Shown: positions 33,158 to 42,677 of the stretch, in pieces
How positions within the stretch are numbered: position 1 is the stretch's first letter
Layout: the number at the start of each line of letters is the position of its first letter
NCBI RefSeq assembly: GCF_003952525.1
Contig: NZ_CP034451.1
Coordinates: forward strand, 2,294,001-2,358,000
Direction of reading: 5' to 3'
DNA length: 64,000 bases
Source: Mesorhizobium sp. M3A.F.Ca.ET.080.04.2.1
Lineage (GTDB): Bacteria > Pseudomonadota > Alphaproteobacteria > Rhizobiales > Rhizobiaceae
Program-made: the position numbers and the translations under genes
Notes under the pieces: model-generated
The model's input: the letters and a program-made list of their open reading frames with translations, nothing else
Told to the model about the DNA's origin: nothing
Database searches by the model: none

Positions 33158-33805
33158 ATGCCACTGCAGAACCGGGTCGATCCGTTCGGCGCCATCCATG
33201 CCGTGCCCGAGCGCGGCCTGTTCATGGGCAATCGCGGCATCATTCATGATCCGGAAACGAAGACGCTTCTCAAGAAGCGCTGGGCCTTGCAGGCCTGGAT
33301 CATCTGCGCTTGCAAGTTCCGCAACGTTCGGCGCGAGCCCATGGGCCGCAACAGGCCCGGCGGCAAAGCCGGCTGGACCGAGCTGTTCTTCCTCGACGAG
33401 GTGACGGCTTTGGCCGCCGGCCATCGGCCCTGCTTCTTCTGCCGACGCGAGGAGGCAAGCGATTTCGTGCGGCGCTTCGGCGAAGCTTTCGGCATCGCCG
33501 AACCGCGTGCACCAATGCTCGACAGGCGCTTGCACACGGAACGGCCGGCATCCGGTGGTCGGCCGCCTGTCGTTTCCGTGCAGGAACTGTGCGGGCTTCC
33601 TGACGGGGCGATCGTGGCAGACGGCAACACCGCCTATGCGCTGCGCGCCGGCAAAGCCCTCGAGTGGTCGTTCGCCGGCTATGTCGCTCGCATGGCGTTC
33701 AACGGCCTTGCCGGCAGGCCACTGCGGCTGCTTACGCCTGCCACGACCGTTTCGGTGTTGCGGCAAGGCTACGCGCCGGTCTGGCATCCATCCGCCGACC
33801 CTTGA
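33158..33805 (+). CDS. Conserved hypothetical protein with a CxxC motif
   Basis: A 215-aa cytosolic protein without signal peptide or membrane segment. The start was set at the ATG at 33158 ([20 protein letters not shown]) with a GGGGAGAAG site. The N-terminal [10 protein letters not shown] and MGNRGIIHD stretches look conserved among rhizobia. [13 protein letters not shown] carries a CxxC that could bind a metal. No enzymatic family was recognised. It is followed closely by rsmE on the same strand. Confidence 0.75.
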   Translation: MPLQNRVDPFGAIHAVPERGLFMGNRGIIHDPETKTLLKKRWALQAWIICACKFRNVRREPMGRNRPGGKAGWTELFFLDEVTALAAGHRPCFFCRREEASDFVRRFGEAFGIAEPRAPMLDRRLHTERPASGGRPPVVSVQELCGLPDGAIVADGNTAYALRAGKALEWSFAGYVARMAFNGLAGRPLRLLTPATTVSVLRQGYAPVWHPSADP

Positions 33806-33836
33806 CGATCCCCTCCGCCTCGCCCATTCCTCCGCC

Positions 33837-34571
33837 ATGCGTGCCAACTACAAGATGCAGCGGCTGTTCGTGCCGGACGACCTCGAAGCGGGCTTCGAGT
33901 TCGACGCCGGACAGCAGCAAAGCCACTACCTCGCGCATGTGCTGCGGCTCGGCGAAGGCGCGGAACTTCTGCTGTTCAACGGCCGCGACGGCGAATGGTC
34001 GGCGGCGATCGCGGGCAAATCCAAGAAGGCCGTCCGGCTGAAGGTGCTGGAGCGGCAACGGTCGCAGCCGCCGCTGCCCGACCTTGTCTACTGCTTTGCA
34101 CCCCTGAAACAAGGCCGGCTCGACTATTTGGTGCAGAAGGCAGTCGAGATGGGCGCCGGCGTGTTGCAGCCGGTCATCACCCAGCATACGCAAGTGGCCA
34201 AGCCCGGCATCGAGCGGCTGCGCGCCAATGTCGTCGAGGCGGCCGAGCAGTGCGGGATCCTGGCGGTGCCGGAGGTGCGCGAGGCGGAAAAGCTGGAGCG
34301 GCTGCTTGGCGGCTGGGACAGGGAGCGCCGGCTGATCTTCTGCGACGAGGACGCCTCGACCAACAATCCGCTGCCGGGCCTCCGGGCCGTCAAGGAGAAG
34401 AAACTCGCGCTGCTGGTCGGACCGGAGGGCGGTTTTTCCGAGGACGAGCGCAGGATGCTGAGGGCACTGCCCTTCGTCTCCGCCATTCCGCTCGGGCCGC
34501 GCATCCTGCGCGCCGACACGGCCGCGGTGGCGGCACTTGCGGTGATGCAGGCCACAGTCGGCGACTGGTGA
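33837..34571 (+). CDS. rsmE: 16S rRNA (uracil(1498)-N3)-methyltransferase RsmE
   Basis: A 244-aa SPOUT-fold methyltransferase that modifies U1498 of 16S rRNA. An N-terminal PUA-like domain (about 1-70) precedes the trefoil-knot domain with [14 protein letters not shown] and [12 protein letters not shown], the SAM-binding knot loops. The start is the ATG at 33837 ([12 protein letters not shown]). An upstream reading-frame extension overlaps the previous gene and is rejected. Confidence 0.94.
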   Translation: MRANYKMQRLFVPDDLEAGFEFDAGQQQSHYLAHVLRLGEGAELLLFNGRDGEWSAAIAGKSKKAVRLKVLERQRSQPPLPDLVYCFAPLKQGRLDYLVQKAVEMGAGVLQPVITQHTQVAKPGIERLRANVVEAAEQCGILAVPEVREAEKLERLLGGWDRERRLIFCDEDASTNNPLPGLRAVKEKKLALLVGPEGGFSEDERRMLRALPFVSAIPLGPRILRADTAAVAALAVMQATVGDW

Positions 34572-34675
34572 TCAAATCCCGTTGAGGCTTGGCTCAGGAT
34601 TTTTTGCTTGATCGGCTGCTGCCATTTCGTCCATCTAGCGCCCGGCGGCGTGCTAGCCGCTGCGGAGGGCTTTCC

Positions 34676-36049
34676 ATGGCGCGCGATACAACCGATTTCC
34701 GGCCCATCGAAGGGGTCGACGAGCTCGTCGCCTATCTGGCGGCCGGCAACAAGCCGCGCGAGCAATGGCGGATCGGCACCGAGCACGAGAAGTTCCCCTT
34801 CTATGTCGACGGCAACGCGCCGGTGCCCTATGGCGGCGAGCGCGGAATCCGCGCCATCCTCGAAGGCATGCAGGAAAAGCTCGGCTGGGACCCGATCATC
34901 GATGATGGCCGCATCATCGGCCTGGTCGAGCCGACCGGCCAGGGTGCGATCTCGCTGGAGCCAGGCGGGCAGTTCGAACTGTCCGGCGCGCCGCTGGAGT
35001 CCATCCATCAGACCTGCCGCGAAGGCAATGCGCATCTGGCACAGGTGCGCGAGATCGCCGAGCCGCTTGGTATTCGCTTCCTCGGCCTCGGCGGCAGCCC
35101 GAAATGGTCGCTCCCCGAGACGCCGCAGATGCCGAAGTCGCGCTACGAGATCATGACGCGCTACATGCCGAAGGTCGGCACCAAGGGCCTCGACATGATG
35201 TACCGCACCTGCACCATCCAGGTTAACCTCGACTTCGAAAGCGAAGCCGACATGCGCCGCAAGATGCAGGTCTCGCTGAAGCTGCAGCCCTTGTCGACGG
35301 CGCTGTTCGCCAACTCGCCCTTCACCGAGAGCCGGCCGAACGGGCTGCAGAGCTGGCGCGGCGACATCTGGCGCGATACCGACAACCAGCGCTCGGGCAT
35401 GCTCGAATTCTGCTTTTCGCCCGACTTCGGCTTCGCCGACTATGTCGAATGGGCGCTCGACGTGCCGATGTATTTCGTCATCCGCGACGGGCGCTATCAC
35501 GACATGACGCGCTACACCTTCCGCCAGTTCATGACCGGAGCCGCGCGCGGCCAGGTGCCCGACGGGCTGCCGACAATGGGCGACTGGGCGAACCATCTGT
35601 CGACGCTGTTCCCCGACGTGCGGCTGAAGCGTTTCCTCGAAATGCGCGGCGCCGACGGCGGTCCCTGGCGGCGCATCTGCGCCCTGCCCGCCTTCTGGGT
35701 CGGGCTGCTCTACGACGAGCAGGCGCTGGACGCCGCCGAGGCGCTGACCTCGAGCTGGACCTATCAGGAGGCTCTGGCGATGCGCAACGCGGTGCCGGAG
35801 CAAGGCATCCTGGCGCCGTTCCGCAACACCACCTTGCGCGAAGTCGCGCGCGACGTGCTGGCGATCTCACGCACGGGGCTGAAGAACCGCGCCCGCAAGA
35901 ACCGCGACGGCTATGACGAGACCTCGTTCCTCAACACGCTCGACGAGGTCGTGGCGCGCGGCACCACCAGCGCCGAGGAGATGCTGTCGGCCTACCATAC
36001 GCGCTGGGGCGGTTCGATCGAGCCGGTGTTCATGGAATATGCCTATTGA
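34676..36049 (+). CDS. gshA: Glutamate-cysteine ligase (class II/plant-type)
   Basis: A 457-aa ATP-dependent ligase for the first step of glutathione synthesis. It is of the alphaproteobacterial/plant GCS2 type, with IGTEHEKFPFY at the substrate pocket and TCTIQVNLDF and NSPFTESRPNGLQSWRGDIW in the core. The start was set at the ATG at 34676 after GGAGG; the open frame upstream has no site. Activity in this class is often redox-regulated by disulfides. Cys are present in QTCREG, RTCTIQ, EFCFSP and RICALP. Confidence 0.94.
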   Translation: MARDTTDFRPIEGVDELVAYLAAGNKPREQWRIGTEHEKFPFYVDGNAPVPYGGERGIRAILEGMQEKLGWDPIIDDGRIIGLVEPTGQGAISLEPGGQFELSGAPLESIHQTCREGNAHLAQVREIAEPLGIRFLGLGGSPKWSLPETPQMPKSRYEIMTRYMPKVGTKGLDMMYRTCTIQVNLDFESEADMRRKMQVSLKLQPLSTALFANSPFTESRPNGLQSWRGDIWRDTDNQRSGMLEFCFSPDFGFADYVEWALDVPMYFVIRDGRYHDMTRYTFRQFMTGAARGQVPDGLPTMGDWANHLSTLFPDVRLKRFLEMRGADGGPWRRICALPAFWVGLLYDEQALDAAEALTSSWTYQEALAMRNAVPEQGILAPFRNTTLREVARDVLAISRTGLKNRARKNRDGYDETSFLNTLDEVVARGTTSAEEMLSAYHTRWGGSIEPVFMEYAY

Positions 36050-36107
36050 CCGGCTTAGGTTTCGCGCCGCTTCGGTCGAAGACGCAGAGGAGAGCGTTGC
36101 GTCAGAA

Positions 36108-36153
36108 GCGTGACCCCTTCTGAAAATCGATTCCGATTTTCAGGGTCATGCGC
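36108..36153. repeat. Palindromic intergenic repeat (CTGAAAATCG...CGATTTTCAG)
   Basis: Arms CTGAAAATCG and CGATTTTCAG around ATTC, flanked by GTGACCC and GGGTCATG. It belongs to the same general palindrome class as 22800-22868 and is located just before the DUF937 gene. Confidence 0.6.
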
Positions 36154-36188
36154 TAGGCTCTCCGCGACCACATTGCGGAGGAGAGCCA

Positions 36189-37166
36189 ATGCCGTCCCTG
36201 TTCGACATCTTTACGCAAGCGCAGAACGGCGCCGGCATGCAGGCTATGGCCCAGCAGTTCGGGCTTTCCATGCAACAGACCCAGGCGGCGGTTGAGGCGT
36301 TGCTGCCGGCGTTCTCGCAAGGGCTTCGGCGCAACACCGCGGACCCATACGGCCTCGGCGCCTTCATGAGCGCAATGGCGAGCGGCCAGCACGCCAAATA
36401 TTTCGAAGACGCAACGAGGGCCTTTTCGCCGCAGGGCATCAATGAGGGCAACGGCATTCTTGGCCATCTGTTCGGCTCGAAGGAGTTGTCGCGCGCCATC
36501 GCTGCCCAAGCCGCACAGGCGACCGGACTCAGCCAGCAGATCCTGCAGCAGATGCTGCCGGCGATGGCCTCCATGATGATGGGCGGGCTGTTCAAGCAGA
36601 CCAACAATCAGATGCAGGCCAGCGGATTTGGCGGCAGCGGCAATCCGCTCGGCGAAATCGTCGAACAGATGATGCGACAGGCAGGTGGCGGCGTGCAGCG
36701 CCAGTCGCCGCAACCGGCCCCCAACCCTTACGGCGACAACCCATTTGGAAAGCTGCTGCAGGACATGTTCGGGGGCGGCGCGCAGCAATCGCAAAGTCAG
36801 CCGCAGCAAGCACCCAACCCCTATGGCGGCAACCCGTTCGGCAAGGTGCTGCAGGATATGTTCGGCGGCGGTTCGCAGCCGCAAGGCCAGTCCCAACAGA
36901 CGCAGAGCCCCTATGGCGACAATCCGTTCGGCAAGATGTTCGAGGAGATGCTGCGCCAAGGCGGCAGCTTCGGCATGCCCGGCGCGCAGCCGGCGCCGCA
37001 GCCCGAGGCATCACAGCCGAAAACAAACCCGAGCGGCCGGCCGCGAAACCCGTTCGACGATATTTTTGGCCAAATGTTCGAGGCCGGCGCACAGCAGCGC
37101 GACGAGTATCAGAAGGGCATGGAGAGCATTTTCGACCAGTTCAAGCGCGGCATGGACCGGCGCTAG
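36189..37166 (+). CDS. DUF937-like protein with internal Asn-Pro-Phe-Gly repeats
   Basis: A 325-aa protein. The N-terminal 140 residues resemble DUF937 (SLFDIFTQAQNGAGMQAMAQQFG). The C-terminal half has three imperfect repeats of about 36-39 residues built on NPYGDNPFGKLLQDMFGGG separated by Gln-rich linkers, then a fourth NPFDDIFGQMFE-like unit. There is no signal peptide or strong membrane helix. The repeats are amphipathic, with regularly spaced Phe and Met, which suggests self-assembly or partner binding. Function unknown. Confidence 0.75.
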   Translation: MPSLFDIFTQAQNGAGMQAMAQQFGLSMQQTQAAVEALLPAFSQGLRRNTADPYGLGAFMSAMASGQHAKYFEDATRAFSPQGINEGNGILGHLFGSKELSRAIAAQAAQATGLSQQILQQMLPAMASMMMGGLFKQTNNQMQASGFGGSGNPLGEIVEQMMRQAGGGVQRQSPQPAPNPYGDNPFGKLLQDMFGGGAQQSQSQPQQAPNPYGGNPFGKVLQDMFGGGSQPQGQSQQTQSPYGDNPFGKMFEEMLRQGGSFGMPGAQPAPQPEASQPKTNPSGRPRNPFDDIFGQMFEAGAQQRDEYQKGMESIFDQFKRGMDRR

Positions 37167-37185
37167 GGGCGGCTCACCCTCCAAT

Positions 37186-37216
37186 AAAAAATGCCCGGTC
37201 CGCAAGGGACCGGGCA
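37186..37216 (-). terminator. Rho-independent terminator of the DUF1127 gene
   Basis: Stem TGCCCGGTCC with GGACCGGGCA around a short loop. On the minus strand it is followed by TTTTTTATTGG. It lies about 115 bp past the DUF1127 stop and is convergent with the DUF937 gene end. Confidence 0.85.
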
Positions 37217-37329
37217 ATGTGCAGGCGGGCCGGCGGGGAACCGGCAGGGAGTGTGGGAGCCTGCAGAAGCTTGGTCGCGCCGGCCCTCGATAAAGTTCAG
37301 CGCGACCGGCAAAACGAACTCCGGCCTGT

Positions 37330-37620
37330 TCAGGCGACCCTGCGGGCGAGATCCTCGACCGTGTCGGCGCGGTCGCTGGCGATGGCGCGCAGCTTTGCCG
37401 TCGGATCGCGGCCGAAAGGCACGTCGATGGCGACGTGGAGGTCGGCGCGTGTCAGGCCGATATCGGCAAGCTCGGCATCCGTCATCTCGCCAAGGCGATA
37501 GAAGGCGCGGCGATTTTTCCAGGCTCGATACACGTCGGCAACCGCATTGAGCACGCGCGTCGCAACGGCCGGACGCGTGGTGATGCGCGAGGTCTGGGAA
37601 GCGAATTCGATCGTGGTCAT
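37330..37620 (-). CDS. DUF1127 (YjiS-like) small protein
   Basis: A 96-aa protein with the Arg-rich DUF1127 motif near its C-terminal half (YRAWKNRRAFYRLGEMTDAELADIGL). The ATG at 37620 has AGGAGA at good spacing. In Brucella and rhizobia, genes for such proteins are under the LysR regulator VtlR/LsrB and affect carbohydrate transport or phosphate homeostasis. Here the gene is divergent from a LysR gene of that type. The arginine-rich helix may bind RNA. Confidence 0.85.
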   Translation of the reverse strand: MTTIEFASQTSRITTRPAVATRVLNAVADVYRAWKNRRAFYRLGEMTDAELADIGLTRADLHVAIDVPFGRDPTAKLRAIASDRADTVEDLARRVA

Positions 37621-37797
37621 GTCAGTCTCCTTCGGAGTCGAGCGACGAAACCGTTCAACCGGCGCCTGGGAGAAAGCGCCGTTCCGGTCTCGATACACAT
37701 GATGTCATGTGGACAGTCGCAATTTGCCATCACCGGATTGATTAATCCAACGAATGTTTTTAATCTGTAGCATCAACATCAATGATGGATTGGACCG

Positions 37798-38754
37798 ATG
37801 AAAGCGCCGCTCGATCTCGATCAGTTGCAGACCTTCATCTCGATCGCCGACACCGGCAGCTTCACCCGCGCGGCGGAGGAAGTGCACCGGACGCAGTCGG
37901 CGGTGTCGATGCAGATGCGCCGGCTTGAGGAGCGGATCGGCAAGCCGCTGTTCGAAAAGGACGGCCGCACCAACAAGCTGACCGAGGAAGGCGACAGGCT
38001 GCTTTCCTATGCCAGGCGGCTGATCTATCTCAACCGCGAGACGCTCGCCGCCTTCGACGACCAGCGGCTCGAAGGCACGATCCGCATCGGCACGCCGGAC
38101 GACTATGCCGACCGTTTCCTGCCGGAGATCATGGCGCGCTTCTCGCGCTCCAATCCGCGCGTGGAACTGACCGTCGTCTGCGAACCGACGCCGGGGCTGG
38201 TCGAGCACATCAAGCGCGGCAATCTCGATCTCGCGCTGGTGACGCACAACGATACGCGCGGCCAGTCGGAAGTGGTCCGGCGCGAGCCGCTTTTGTGGGT
38301 CACCTCGGCCAATCATGCCACGCATGAGCAGGAGATCCTGCCGATGGCGTTCGGCCGGCCGAACTGCATCTGGCGGCGGGCGGCGGTCGACGTGCTCGAT
38401 CGGCAGAATCGCGAGTACCGCGTGCTGTTCTCCAGCTTCTCGGCCACAGTCATCACGGCGGCCGTGCTTTCCGGCCTCGCAATCTCGGTGCTGCCGGAAT
38501 GCGCGCTGCGGCCGGGCATGCGCGTGCTTGGTGAAGCCGACGGCTTCGGTGCCCTGCCCGACTGCCGCATCGGCCTCATGCGCGGGCAGACCTCGCAGCC
38601 CGAGATCGTCGACGCGCTCGCCCGCCACATTGCGGAAAGCCTCGACAACATTTCGGTGCCGCTGGGCGAGGAGGCGGGAAGCTTCGACTTCGCCGCGCTC
38701 GCCTTTGCCAGGATGAAGCGGACAAAATCGAGCCAGATCCTGCCTGGCTGGTGA
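37798..38754 (+). CDS. LysR-type regulator, VtlR/LsrB-like
   Basis: A 318-aa LysR regulator. The N-terminal helix-turn-helix is in GSFTRAAEEVHRTQSAVSMQ, followed by the conserved RRLEERIGKPLFEKDGRTNKL and a substrate domain. The N-terminus and linker (LTEEGDRLLSYARRLIYLN) closely resemble the VtlR/LsrB group of Rhizobiales. Cys in VVCEPT, PNCIWR, PECALR and PDCRIG could be the redox Cys described for LsrB. It is divergent from the DUF1127 gene across 177 bp, its likely target. Confidence 0.88.
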   Translation: MKAPLDLDQLQTFISIADTGSFTRAAEEVHRTQSAVSMQMRRLEERIGKPLFEKDGRTNKLTEEGDRLLSYARRLIYLNRETLAAFDDQRLEGTIRIGTPDDYADRFLPEIMARFSRSNPRVELTVVCEPTPGLVEHIKRGNLDLALVTHNDTRGQSEVVRREPLLWVTSANHATHEQEILPMAFGRPNCIWRRAAVDVLDRQNREYRVLFSSFSATVITAAVLSGLAISVLPECALRPGMRVLGEADGFGALPDCRIGLMRGQTSQPEIVDALARHIAESLDNISVPLGEEAGSFDFAALAFARMKRTKSSQILPGW

Positions 38755-38758
38755 GCGA

Positions 38759-40972
38759 TCAGGCGCGGGCAGCCGTCCAATCAGGAGCACCACCGGACGA
38801 CAGGGCGGGCAGCGCCAGCAACTGGCCGGGCTCCAGGGGCGGCGAGAGCAGGAAGCCCTGCAACTGGTGGCAGCCCATGCCGACGAGCAGCGTTCTCTGC
38901 GCGTCGGTTTCGACCCCCTCGGCGGTGACGTCCACGTTCAATGCCAGTGCAAGCTCGATCAGCGCCTTGACGATGGCCGTCGCCTTATCGTCCTCGTCGA
39001 GAAGGCGGATGAAGGACCGGTCGATCTTCAGCTTGTCGATGGCGTGGCGGCGCAGATGGCTGAGCGACGAATAGCCGGTGCCGAAATCGTCGAGCACGAC
39101 GCCCACGCCCGAACCGCGAAGATCGGCGAGAACCGATCTGACGGTGTCGTTGTTTTCGAGTAGCACGTTCTCGGTGATTTCGAGCTGCAGGCGGGATGGG
39201 TCCAAGCCCGTTTCCGCGAGAATCGATGCGACCTGTTCGGCGAAGCCGACGTCGCGCAACTGCATCGGCGAGACGTTGACGGCCACCCAGGGCAGCTTGG
39301 TGCCCGCGACGAAGCGGCAGGCCTCCAACAGCGCCCATTTGCCCAGTTCACCGATCAGTCCGCGCTCCTCGGCAATGGCTATGAACTGGGCCGCAGGCAG
39401 CGCGCCATGCACCTCGTGGCCCCAGCGGACAAGGGCTTCCGCGCCGAGTATCGTGCGGCCGTCAGCCGCGAAGACGGGCTGATAGGCGAGCTTTATACCG
39501 CCTGCCCCGGTGAGTGCCTTGCGCAGCTCGGCTTCGACCTTGCGCTTGCGCAGCAGGAGGTCGTCCATATCGCCGGCAAATATCTGATAGCGCCCGCGCC
39601 CGTTCTTCTTGGCTTCGTAGAGCGCGATATCGGCCTTGCGCAGGAGATCGTCGGCGTCGGTCTCCGGGCCCGAAGACAGCGCGATGCCGATGCTGGCCCC
39701 GACGAAGACCTGGTCGTCGACGAGCTTGAACGGCTCGCACAGCTTCTGCAGCAGCCGCTCTGCAACATCCTCGGCGCTTCTGACATCCCGGACATCGAGC
39801 AGGATGATGGCGAATTCGTCGCCGCCCAGCCGCGCCACGGTGTCGATCTCGCGGATCGTCTGTCTGAGCCGCGCCGCGGTCTGGCGGACCAACTCGTCGC
39901 CGGCGGGATGCCCAAACGTGTCGTTGACATGCTTGAAACGGTCGAGGTCGAGGTAGAGCAGTGCCACCCTCGCCGCGTCGTGGCTCGCAAACAGCAGCGT
40001 ACGCCGCAAACGGTCGTCGAAGAGCGCCCGGTTGGGCAGGCCGGTGAGCGTGTCGTGGAAGGCGAGATACTGCGCGCGATCCTGGCTGGTCTGCAATGCC
40101 GAAGACGCACGACGCAGGCGGCGCAGCAGGAACGCCAGAACGCCCACCCCGACAAGTAGGGCAATCAGCAAGGCCGGCCCCATCTTGCGCACGAGGGTGA
40201 GGCCGGGCCGCTCCTGGTCCCAGCCGAGATAGCCAAGGATGATGCCGCGGCTGTCCACCAGCGGCACCGCGGCGCTGCCGACCGGCTGCGAGAGCGACAG
40301 AAGATGGGCGCCGTCGAGCAGGTACTTGTCGGCGATCCTGGCGATAACGGCGTCGTTTATGAACTCGACGGACACATGCAGATATTCGCTGCCGGGCTCC
40401 TGGGTCACCCGGTCGCTGCTCGGAACCAGCGGCATGACGCTCAATATCGCAGGCTTTCCGCCGAGCGAGACCAGATCCCCGGCGACCAGCTTGGCAGGCC
40501 CAGCAGAGGCCTCCTGCTTCGGCGGCTCGGCGATCATGGCCCGCAGCTTTTGGATCGTCGGCTGCAGTTCGGGCTCGTCCTCGCCATAAACGGCCGGGGC
40601 GAGCACCTTGCCGTCGCGCATGGCGTGCACCGGATGGTTCGCGGCGTCGAGTATGTAGATCCGGTTGTGACCATAATAGGTGTACATCCAGACGCTGAGA
40701 TTTTCCTCGATCCAGGGCTCGTTGCCGGCTTTCACGTTGGTGACGGAGTCGTCCCAGACGGTCACGCTTTCCTGCTCGCGCTGGACAGCCGCGATTTGGT
40801 CCTTCAGACTATTGGCGATCGGTATCTTCTGCCGTTCGAGCGAGACGTGATCGGCCTGTGCGGTCGCATAGATGCCAAATCCGACGACCATGGCCAGCGC
40901 AAAGGCAGCCAGTGCCAGCACGGTCAACGTCACTTGACGCGTCAAGGGGCTGCTGTTGGGGCCTTCGTTCAT
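38759..40972 (-). CDS. Membrane CHASE4-GGDEF-EAL cyclic-di-GMP enzyme
   Basis: A 737-aa bifunctional-type protein. TM1 (about 12-35) precedes an extracytoplasmic CHASE4-like sensor (about 40-240), and TM2 (about 248-268) precedes the GGDEF and EAL domains. The GGDEF site is intact (ARLGGDEFAI) with an upstream I-site RxxD (REID). The EAL domain keeps GAEALVRW, VNVSPMQL, EITENVL and DDFGTGYSS with the downstream KIDRSF. Both activities are therefore possible. The start was set at the ATG at 40972 (MNEGPNSSP) after AGGA. It is expected to control motility versus surface attachment. Confidence 0.93.
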   Translation of the reverse strand: MNEGPNSSPLTRQVTLTVLALAAFALAMVVGFGIYATAQADHVSLERQKIPIANSLKDQIAAVQREQESVTVWDDSVTNVKAGNEPWIEENLSVWMYTYYGHNRIYILDAANHPVHAMRDGKVLAPAVYGEDEPELQPTIQKLRAMIAEPPKQEASAGPAKLVAGDLVSLGGKPAILSVMPLVPSSDRVTQEPGSEYLHVSVEFINDAVIARIADKYLLDGAHLLSLSQPVGSAAVPLVDSRGIILGYLGWDQERPGLTLVRKMGPALLIALLVGVGVLAFLLRRLRRASSALQTSQDRAQYLAFHDTLTGLPNRALFDDRLRRTLLFASHDAARVALLYLDLDRFKHVNDTFGHPAGDELVRQTAARLRQTIREIDTVARLGGDEFAIILLDVRDVRSAEDVAERLLQKLCEPFKLVDDQVFVGASIGIALSSGPETDADDLLRKADIALYEAKKNGRGRYQIFAGDMDDLLLRKRKVEAELRKALTGAGGIKLAYQPVFAADGRTILGAEALVRWGHEVHGALPAAQFIAIAEERGLIGELGKWALLEACRFVAGTKLPWVAVNVSPMQLRDVGFAEQVASILAETGLDPSRLQLEITENVLLENNDTVRSVLADLRGSGVGVVLDDFGTGYSSLSHLRRHAIDKLKIDRSFIRLLDEDDKATAIVKALIELALALNVDVTAEGVETDAQRTLLVGMGCHQLQGFLLSPPLEPGQLLALPALSSGGAPDWTAARA

Positions 40973-41104
40973 GCGTCCTGGCGATTCTCCTGCCGCGAGT
41001 GAAACCAAATCAGGCTTAAGATCGCGTTATAATATTAGCGAGGATTGGGCGCCGGGATGGATCGGCGCCTTGACTGGGGCCGATATCCGCTCCCCAATCC
41101 AAGC

Positions 41105-42670
41105 ATGAGTGAAGCCGCTCCCGAATCACGCAGCAACGCCACCGAATACACAGTGAGCGAGATTTCCGGCGCCCTGAAGCGCACGGTCGAAGACGCTTTC
41201 GGCAATGTGAGGGTGCGCGGCGAAATCTCCGGCTATCGCGGTCCGCATTCCTCCGGCCATGCCTATTTCGCGCTGAAGGACGACCGCGCGCGGATCGAGG
41301 CCGTGGTGTGGAAGACCACGATGAGCCGGCTGAAATTCCGTCCCGAGGAAGGGATGGAGGTGATCGCCAGCGGCAGGCTGACGACCTATCCGGGCAAATC
41401 CAACTACCAGATCGTCATCGACAATCTGGAGCCGGCGGGCGCCGGGGCGCTGATGGCGCTGCTGGAAGAACGCAAGCGCCGCCTGCAAGCGGAAGGCCTG
41501 TTCGAGGCCGGGCGCAAGCGGCGGCTACCGTTCATGCCGTGCGTGATCGGCGTCGTCACTTCGCCGACCGGGTCGGTGATCCGCGACATCCTCCACCGCA
41601 TCAGGGACCGGTTTCCGCTCGCTGTGCTGGTGTGGCCGGTGAGGGTCCAGGGCGAGACGACGGCCAGGGAAGTGACGGCCGCCGTCAACGGTTTCAATGC
41701 CCTTGCTTGGGAGGGCCCCATCCGCCAGCCCGATCTTCTGATCGTGGCGCGCGGCGGCGGCAGCCTCGAGGACCTCTGGGGCTTCAATGACGAGGGGCTG
41801 GCGCGCACGATCGCGGCCTCGCGCATTCCCGTGATCTCGGCCGTCGGCCACGAGACCGACTGGACGCTGATCGACTTTGTCGCCGACATGCGGGCGCCGA
41901 CGCCGACGGGCGCGGCCGAGATCGCGGTCCCGGTCAAGGCCGAACTGGAGGCGATGCTCGCGGGCCTCAGCGCACGGCTCAATGCCTGCACCTCGCGGCA
42001 TCTGGAGCGCAAGCGCCAGGCGGTGCGCGCGGCTGCGCGAGCGCTGCCGTCGCCCGACCAGTTGCTGGCCCTGCCGCGCCGCCGCTTCGACGAGGCGACC
42101 AGCCGACTCGGCCGGGCGCTGATGGTGAATATCGAGCGCAAACGCGCAAGGCTGGAGCAGCAGAGACTGACGCCAGCGACGCTGTCGCGCCGCATCAACG
42201 AGGCGCGCACGCTCACAGGCCGCGATATTGCCCGCGCGCGGGCGGCCTTCTTCGCCATCGTGCGCGAAAGGCGGGCGCGGTTCAAACGCACTGCGGCAAG
42301 ATTGTCGCCGGCGCCGATCGCAAGGCGGCAGAAGGCACAGGCCGAGATGTTGGCCGGGCTGGCGCGCCGCCAGGACCAGGCGCTGGCGCGACGGCTCGAC
42401 CGGCTGCGCGCGGCGCTGACGCAGGCCGACCGGCTGCTCGCGACGCTGTCGCACAAGGCGGTGCTGGCGCGTGGCTTCGCGCTGGTGAAGGACGCGGAGG
42501 GGGCGGTGATCAAGCGGGCGGCGGACCTTGCCCCCGGCTCGGCGCTGCAGATCGAATTCGCCGACGGCAACGCCGAAGCCATCGCCACCAGCGGCGGCGC
42601 GCGCCCGAAGATGGCCGCCAAGTCGCCGGTCAGGACCAAGGAGCCGGGCAAGCAGGGCTCGCTGTTCTGA
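41105..42670 (+). CDS. xseA: Exodeoxyribonuclease VII large subunit
   Basis: A 521-aa subunit of the single-strand-specific ExoVII. The N-terminal OB fold (about 15-115, with [21 protein letters not shown]) is followed by the catalytic domain, with [34 protein letters not shown] and [17 protein letters not shown] long coiled-coil rich in Arg/Ala and a C-terminal [11 protein letters not shown] segment complete it. The start was set at the ATG at 41105. xseB is not in the window. Confidence 0.94.
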   Translation: MSEAAPESRSNATEYTVSEISGALKRTVEDAFGNVRVRGEISGYRGPHSSGHAYFALKDDRARIEAVVWKTTMSRLKFRPEEGMEVIASGRLTTYPGKSNYQIVIDNLEPAGAGALMALLEERKRRLQAEGLFEAGRKRRLPFMPCVIGVVTSPTGSVIRDILHRIRDRFPLAVLVWPVRVQGETTAREVTAAVNGFNALAWEGPIRQPDLLIVARGGGSLEDLWGFNDEGLARTIAASRIPVISAVGHETDWTLIDFVADMRAPTPTGAAEIAVPVKAELEAMLAGLSARLNACTSRHLERKRQAVRAAARALPSPDQLLALPRRRFDEATSRLGRALMVNIERKRARLEQQRLTPATLSRRINEARTLTGRDIARARAAFFAIVRERRARFKRTAARLSPAPIARRQKAQAEMLAGLARRQDQALARRLDRLRAALTQADRLLATLSHKAVLARGFALVKDAEGAVIKRAADLAPGSALQIEFADGNAEAIATSGGARPKMAAKSPVRTKEPGKQGSLF

Positions 42671-42677
42671 GGATGGC

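Noticed and set aside
33507..33836. N-terminal extension of rsmE
   Set aside because: It overlaps the preceding gene out of frame, and RsmE homologues begin near the ATG at 33837.
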